DNA of 64,000 bases from contig JACKHZ010000009.1 in NCBI GenBank assembly GCA_020638735.1, positions 496,001 to 560,000 of the forward strand, given 5' to 3'. Source of the stretch: Planctomycetota bacterium. Its GTDB lineage: Bacteria > Planctomycetota > UBA1135 > UBA2386. A program made the position numbers and the translations under genes. This document shows positions 60,416 through 64,000 of the stretch, piece by piece. The notes beneath the pieces were generated by a model. It had not been told where the DNA came from. It searched no databases and was given only the letters and a program-made list of their open reading frames with translations. The first letter of the stretch is position 1, and the number at the start of each line of letters is the position of its first letter.

Positions 60416-61576
60416 ATGGAAAAGCTACGGCGCGACACCCTGCTGGGCGTGGTCTTCTTCGGCACGCTGGCCTTCCTGCTGTGGGCCACGGTCAACCTCA
60501 CCGACCTGTCGCTCGACAAGGAACTGGTCGTCTACTTCCCGAACGGCGGCAGCGTCGAGGTCGGCACCAACGTCATGGTGCTCGGCAAGAAGGTCGGCAA
60601 GGTCGGCGCGATCGACGTCGAGTACGACCGCACCGACAACCCGGTGCGGCTGTCGCTGCTGCTGGCCGAGGACGTGCCGCTGCGCGAAGGGCACCTGATC
60701 GAGGTCCGCGACGCCGGCGTGCTGGGCGGCAAGCAGGTCTACATCGACCCGGGCAGGGGCGCGGCGGTGGCGTCGGGCACCGTGCTGCTCGGGCTGGTCG
60801 CCGGCAGCGCGTTCGACAAGCTCGGCGGCATCGCCGACGGCCAGGGCGCGGTCGGCGAGCGCCTGTCGGAGACGCTGGTCGCGATCCGCGACTTCTTCCG
60901 CGCGATGAACGACAAGGACACCTCGGTCGGCGCGCTGCTCAACGACCGCAAGCTGTACGACGGGCTGCTGGACGCGACCAACAGCCTGACGTCGATCCTG
61001 CGCGCGATCGAGGCCGGCGACGGCGCGGTCGGCCAGCTGATCATGAACCGCCGCACCGGCGAGGACATCGCCAGCCTGATGGAGAACCTGCGCCGCGTCA
61101 GCGACCAGCTGCTGACGACCGACGGCCCGCTCGGCGTGCTGCTGAACGACAAGGCGACCGCGAACGACCTGCAGACGATCTCGCACAACCTGTCGCTGCT
61201 GCTGGCCGACGCCAAGGCGGGCAAGGGCGTCGCCGGCCGGCTGTTCCAGGACGAGGAGCTCGGCCATCGCTTCGGCGAGATGGTCGCCGACCTGGCGACG
61301 TTGATGCGCAAGGCCAACGACCCGGACGCCGGCGCGCTCGGCGCGATCACCAGCGACCCGACGATGGCCGGCGATCTCAAGATCGCGATCGCCAACGTCA
61401 AGGACGTCACCGAGTATCTGACCCGCAAGGACACGCTCTGGGGCGCGATCGCCAACGACCCGGACGTCGGCGCGCGCTTCCGCCGCATCATGACGCAGGT
61501 CTCGCGCGCCATCGAGGACGCCCGCGAAGCGGCGCCGATCGGCAACTTCGTGCAGGTGCTGCTGGGCGCCTTCTGA
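60416..61576 (+). CDS. mlaD: MlaD-type MCE domain protein
   Basis: A 386-residue periplasmic lipid-binding subunit. One N-terminal membrane helix (LLGVVFFGTLAFLLWATVNL) is followed by the MCE domain (about 35-120): 'VYFPNGGSVEVGTNVMVLGK' and GGKQVYIDPG. The C-terminal ~260 residues are helical, with a recurring motif G-x-x-G-x-L-x-x-D: GALLNDRKLYD, GQLIMNRRTGED, GVLLNDKATAND, GRLFQDEELGH, GAITSDPTMAG, GAIANDPDVGA. This extended helical tail can form a channel across the periplasm in larger MCE proteins. It is 53 bases after mlaF. Confidence 0.92.
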   Translation: MEKLRRDTLLGVVFFGTLAFLLWATVNLTDLSLDKELVVYFPNGGSVEVGTNVMVLGKKVGKVGAIDVEYDRTDNPVRLSLLLAEDVPLREGHLIEVRDAGVLGGKQVYIDPGRGAAVASGTVLLGLVAGSAFDKLGGIADGQGAVGERLSETLVAIRDFFRAMNDKDTSVGALLNDRKLYDGLLDATNSLTSILRAIEAGDGAVGQLIMNRRTGEDIASLMENLRRVSDQLLTTDGPLGVLLNDKATANDLQTISHNLSLLLADAKAGKGVAGRLFQDEELGHRFGEMVADLATLMRKANDPDAGALGAITSDPTMAGDLKIAIANVKDVTEYLTRKDTLWGAIANDPDVGARFRRIMTQVSRAIEDAREAAPIGNFVQVLLGAF

Positions 61577-61588
61577 GCCGCGGCGCCG

Positions 61589-61616
61589 CTCGCACCGCAC
61601 CGGTCGCACCGCACCG
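61589..61616. repeat. Perfect 14-bp tandem duplication
   Basis: TCGCACCGCACCGG occurs twice in direct succession (61589-61602, 61603-61616) in the 61-base gap between the converging MlaD and DCC genes. No role is evident; it may be a remnant of a terminator. Confidence 0.7.
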
Positions 61617-61637
61617 GCGGACGGCAACACCCGCGCG

Positions 61638-62084
61638 TCAGCGCGGTTCGCCGGCGTCGAGGAAGCGCGCGCGCAGCTCCCTGGTGGGCACCCAGCACTC
61701 TTCACGCCTGCCGAACCATCGGTGGCGGTTGCGCGCGATCCAGTCGTAGACGAGGTCGCGCACGAACCACGGCACGAGCCAGAACACCGTCGTCAGGGGC
61801 CACGGCCAGCGCAGTCCGCGGGCGATGCCGAGCGCGGCCGCCGAACGGAAGCGCACCCGCCCGTCGCGCACCAGCACCAGGCTGTCCGGACGCACTTCGC
61901 CGACGCCGACCGCCGCCAGCACGCGGGCCGCGACCTGCGACTGCAGCGACGCGAAGCGGAAGCGCGCCTGCGAGTCGCGGCGGATGATGAACTGCACCGC
62001 GCCGTGGCACAGGTTGCAGGTGCCGTCGAACAGCACCAGCGGGTGTTCGCCACGACGTTCGTCTTCGACAGCAAGCTCGGCCAC
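61638..62084 (-). CDS. DCC (DUF393) thioredoxin-like protein
   Basis: A 148-residue protein with the family signature LVLFDGTCNLCHGAVQFIIRRD, holding the DxxCxxC that names the DCC group. The usual start is a GTG at 62084; the first ~12 residues are not conserved. A hydrophobic Trp-rich stretch (LRWPWPLTTVFWLVPWFVRDLVYDWIA) follows, then 'NRHRWFGRREECWVPTREL'. Members are predicted thiol-disulfide oxidoreductases without a proven substrate. It is divergent from the cyanophycinase-like gene (33 bases between starts). Confidence 0.88.
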   Translation of the reverse strand: MAELAVEDERRGEHPLVLFDGTCNLCHGAVQFIIRRDSQARFRFASLQSQVAARVLAAVGVGEVRPDSLVLVRDGRVRFRSAAALGIARGLRWPWPLTTVFWLVPWFVRDLVYDWIARNRHRWFGRREECWVPTRELRARFLDAGEPR

Positions 62085-62117
62085 GACGCCATGCTACGCC
62101 GCCGCTATCGTGCAGCC

Positions 62118-63719
62118 ATGACGAACAGCGCCCTCGTCACGGTCCTCACCCTGCTCGCGACCTTGCTCCACGCCCAGCAGCCGGCCGGGACCGGGCCCCG
62201 CATCGACCCGCGCGGCCTGCCCGGCGCGCGCCTGATCGCCGGCGGCGGCGCGCTGCCCGACGCGATCTACGCGCGGTTCTTCGAGCTGGCCGGCGGCGCC
62301 GAGGCGCGCGTCGTGCTGATCCCGACCGCCAGCGCGCGCGCCGACACCGAGGAGGGCCGCGCCGCCACCCTGAAGCGCTGGCGCGACGACCACCCCGGCG
62401 TGCACTTCGAGCTGCTGCACACACGCGACCGCGCCACGGCCGACGCGGAGGAGTTCTGCGCGCCGCTGCGCACGGCGACCGGCGTCTGGATCGGCGGCGG
62501 CGCGCAGGACCGCCTCGCCGACGCCTACCTCGGCACCCGCGTCGAACGCGAACTGCAGGCGCTGCTCGGGCGCGGCGGCGTCGTCGGCGGCTCGTCGGCC
62601 GGCGCCGCGATCCAGTCGCGCACGATGATCCAGGAGGGCATGGACCCGCCGGTCATGGCCACCGGCTTCGACCACCTGCCCGGGGCGATCCTCGACCAGC
62701 ACTTCCTCGCGCGCCACCGCCTGCCGCGTCTCGAACGCGCGCTCGCGATGCGCCCCGGCCACTTCGGCGTCGGCATCGACGAAGGCACCGCGATCCTGGT
62801 GCGCAGCCGCGACGTCGAGGTGCTCGGTCAGAGCAAGGCGCTGTTCGTGCTGCCGGCGACCGGCGACCTGCCGCAGCGCATCGACGAGTTCGTCGCGGGC
62901 CAGCACACCGACCTCGTCACGTGGCAGCGTGCGGCGCGCGAACGCAGCCGCGGCGCGTTCCCGCCGCGGGTCAGCGACGCGCCGCAGCCGGCGGTCCCGC
63001 ACGGCGCGCTGGTGCTGCACGGCGGCGGCGCGATGCCCGACGAGGTCGTGCGGCGCTTCGTCGCGCTCGCCGGCGGCGCCGATGCCCGCGTCGTGCTGGT
63101 GCCCGCTGCCGCCCCGCGCAGCCAGCGCCACGACGACGACTTCGAGCAGCTGCTGCGCCGCCACGGCGTCGCGCACGTGGAGACGATCCCGAACGAACAC
63201 CCCGACGAGCTGACCGACGTACAGCTGGCCACGATCGAACGCGCCACCGCGATCTGGTTCGGCGGCGGCAGGCAGTGGCGCATCGTCGACGCCTTCGACG
63301 GCACCCCGGCGGTCGCCGCGTTCCACCGCGTGCTCGCCCGCGGCGGGGTGATCGGCGGCACCTCGGCGGGCGCGACCATCCAGGGCAGCCTGCTGGTGCG
63401 CGGCAACCCCGAGGGCAACCGCGACATGTGGTGCGAGGGCTACCAGCGCGGCTTCGGCTTCCTGCCCGGCGTGGCCGTGGATCAGCACTTCGTCGTGCGC
63501 GACCGGACCGCCGACCTGCAGCGCGTGGTGACGCGCGCCCCGCAGATCGTCGGGCTGGGCATCGACGAAGGCACCGCGGTGGTCGTCACCGGCGACCAGC
63601 TCGAGGTCGTCGGCCACGGCAAGGTCGCCGTGTTCGACGCCCGGACGGCCGGCGGCGGGCAGGCGGTGCCGCCGCGCTGGCTCGCCCCCGGCGAACTGGC
63701 CTCCCTGGCGACGCGCTGA
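62118..63719 (+). CDS. Exported protein with two cyanophycinase-like (S51) domains
   Basis: A 533-residue protein with an N-terminal signal (MTNSALVTVLTLLATLLHAQ). Two homologous domains follow. Domain 1 (about 35-245) has the nucleophile in GGSSAGAA (Ser160), LPGAILDQHFLARHR and FGVGIDEGTAILV. Domain 2 (about 295-520) has GGTSAGAT (Ser416), LPGVAVDQHFVVRDR and VGLGIDEGTAVVV. Cyanophycinase and related dipeptidase E are serine hydrolases of the S51 family; cyanophycinase cuts multi-L-arginyl-poly-L-aspartate. Both active centres look intact. Secretion suggests use of polymer outside the cell or in the periplasm. Which polymer is unknown. Confidence 0.9.
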   Translation: MTNSALVTVLTLLATLLHAQQPAGTGPRIDPRGLPGARLIAGGGALPDAIYARFFELAGGAEARVVLIPTASARADTEEGRAATLKRWRDDHPGVHFELLHTRDRATADAEEFCAPLRTATGVWIGGGAQDRLADAYLGTRVERELQALLGRGGVVGGSSAGAAIQSRTMIQEGMDPPVMATGFDHLPGAILDQHFLARHRLPRLERALAMRPGHFGVGIDEGTAILVRSRDVEVLGQSKALFVLPATGDLPQRIDEFVAGQHTDLVTWQRAARERSRGAFPPRVSDAPQPAVPHGALVLHGGGAMPDEVVRRFVALAGGADARVVLVPAAAPRSQRHDDDFEQLLRRHGVAHVETIPNEHPDELTDVQLATIERATAIWFGGGRQWRIVDAFDGTPAVAAFHRVLARGGVIGGTSAGATIQGSLLVRGNPEGNRDMWCEGYQRGFGFLPGVAVDQHFVVRDRTADLQRVVTRAPQIVGLGIDEGTAVVVTGDQLEVVGHGKVAVFDARTAGGGQAVPPRWLAPGELASLATR

Positions 63720-63740
63720 CCCCCAGCGAGACCTGCCGGG

Positions 63741-64000
63741 TCACAGCCCGCGCTGGGCGAGCATGCTCTCCACGTACTTCGCCAGCACGTCGACCTCGAC
63801 GTGCAGCGGGTCGCCGACCACCCGGCGGCCCAGGGTCGTGACCTCGGCCGTGTGCGGGATCACGGCGATGCGCACCTGCCCGTCCCGTCGACCGGCGATC
63901 GTCAGCGACACGCCGTCGAGCGTGATCGAGCCCTTCTCGACACAGTATCTCTGTAGCTCCGGCGGCACCCGGGCCCACAGCTCCCCGCCGCCGCGCGGGT
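63741..64000 (-). CDS. ribE: Riboflavin synthase alpha subunit, C-terminal end only
   Basis: The frame runs in from the right edge; 86 residues are visible up to the stop at 63741. 'GSITLDGVSLTIAGRR' is the family's second lumazine-binding repeat (GSITVDGVSLT). The end region 'HTAEVTTLGRRVVGDPLHVE' and VDVLAKYVESML is typical of riboflavin synthase. The enzyme dismutates two 6,7-dimethyl-8-ribityllumazine into riboflavin. The catalytic N-terminal repeat is outside the window. Its stop faces that of the cyanophycinase-like gene with a 21-base gap. Confidence 0.93.
   Translation of the reverse strand, partial: PRGGGELWARVPPELQRYCVEKGSITLDGVSLTIAGRRDGQVRIAVIPHTAEVTTLGRRVVGDPLHVEVDVLAKYVESMLAQRGL

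Overview
The window is one high-GC chromosomal block of a Gram-negative-type bacterium, most probably a deep-branching member of the Planctomycetota. The basis is an EF-Tu with an unusual switch I segment that I recall as planctomycete-like, several very large lipoproteins with Ig-like segments, an HU protein with an acidic tail, and MCE/Mla-type lipid transport genes. The lineage is inferred from features seen in the sequence; no database search was made. There are no rRNA genes, CRISPR arrays or insertion sequences. The left 52 kb is read almost entirely from the minus strand. Most long plus-strand frames there are GC-driven shadows.

Layout. 1-290: 3' end of a TatD-type nuclease gene. 304-4414: three translationally coupled glycosyltransferase genes (GT2 with C-terminal membrane anchor, GT4, GT-C with TPRs), resembling a polyprenol-phosphate-sugar dependent protein glycosylation module. 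They lie just downstream of a type IV pilus / pseudopilus operon (pilT-pilB-pilC-TPR-pilin, 4543-10339). 10477-14462: an EF-G-like GTPase, an OmpA-type lipoprotein and the prepilin peptidase. 14733-28751: four giant lipoprotein genes in the order A-B-A'-B', which looks like a tandem duplication of a two-gene unit. 29195-33671: PyrB with a fused PyrI-like zinc domain, a short MnmE-like GTPase, type III pantothenate kinase, and a membrane-anchored PDZ-like protein.

33944-49396 is the transcription/translation core read leftward: tRNA-Thr, tRNA-Tyr, tRNA-Gly, tRNA-Thr, tuf, tRNA-Trp, secE, nusG, rplK, rplA, rplJ, rplL, rpoB, rpoC, rpsL, rpsG. A good sigma70-like promoter lies in front of the first tRNA and an intrinsic terminator follows rpsG. 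EF-Tu has replacements at two conserved GTPase positions.

49512-64000 is mixed. It holds a single-domain response regulator, a MutS2 lacking the Smr domain, a divergent cystathionine gamma-synthase/lyase family gene, HU, a WaaP-like kinase, two small lipoproteins coupled to trpS, and a plus-strand lipid-transport operon. That operon consists of an aromatic-Pro repeat lipoprotein, MlaE, MlaF and MlaD. It is followed by a DCC-family protein, a double-domain cyanophycinase-like protein and the 3' end of riboflavin synthase.

Best candidates for undescribed biology are: (1) the ~20-residue aromatic-Pro repeat lipoprotein translationally coupled to the MCE transporter; (2) the duplicated A-B giant-lipoprotein pair beside the pilus genes; (3) the pilin-proximal glycosylation module; (4) the EF-Tu whose P-loop Asp and switch-I Gly are both replaced.
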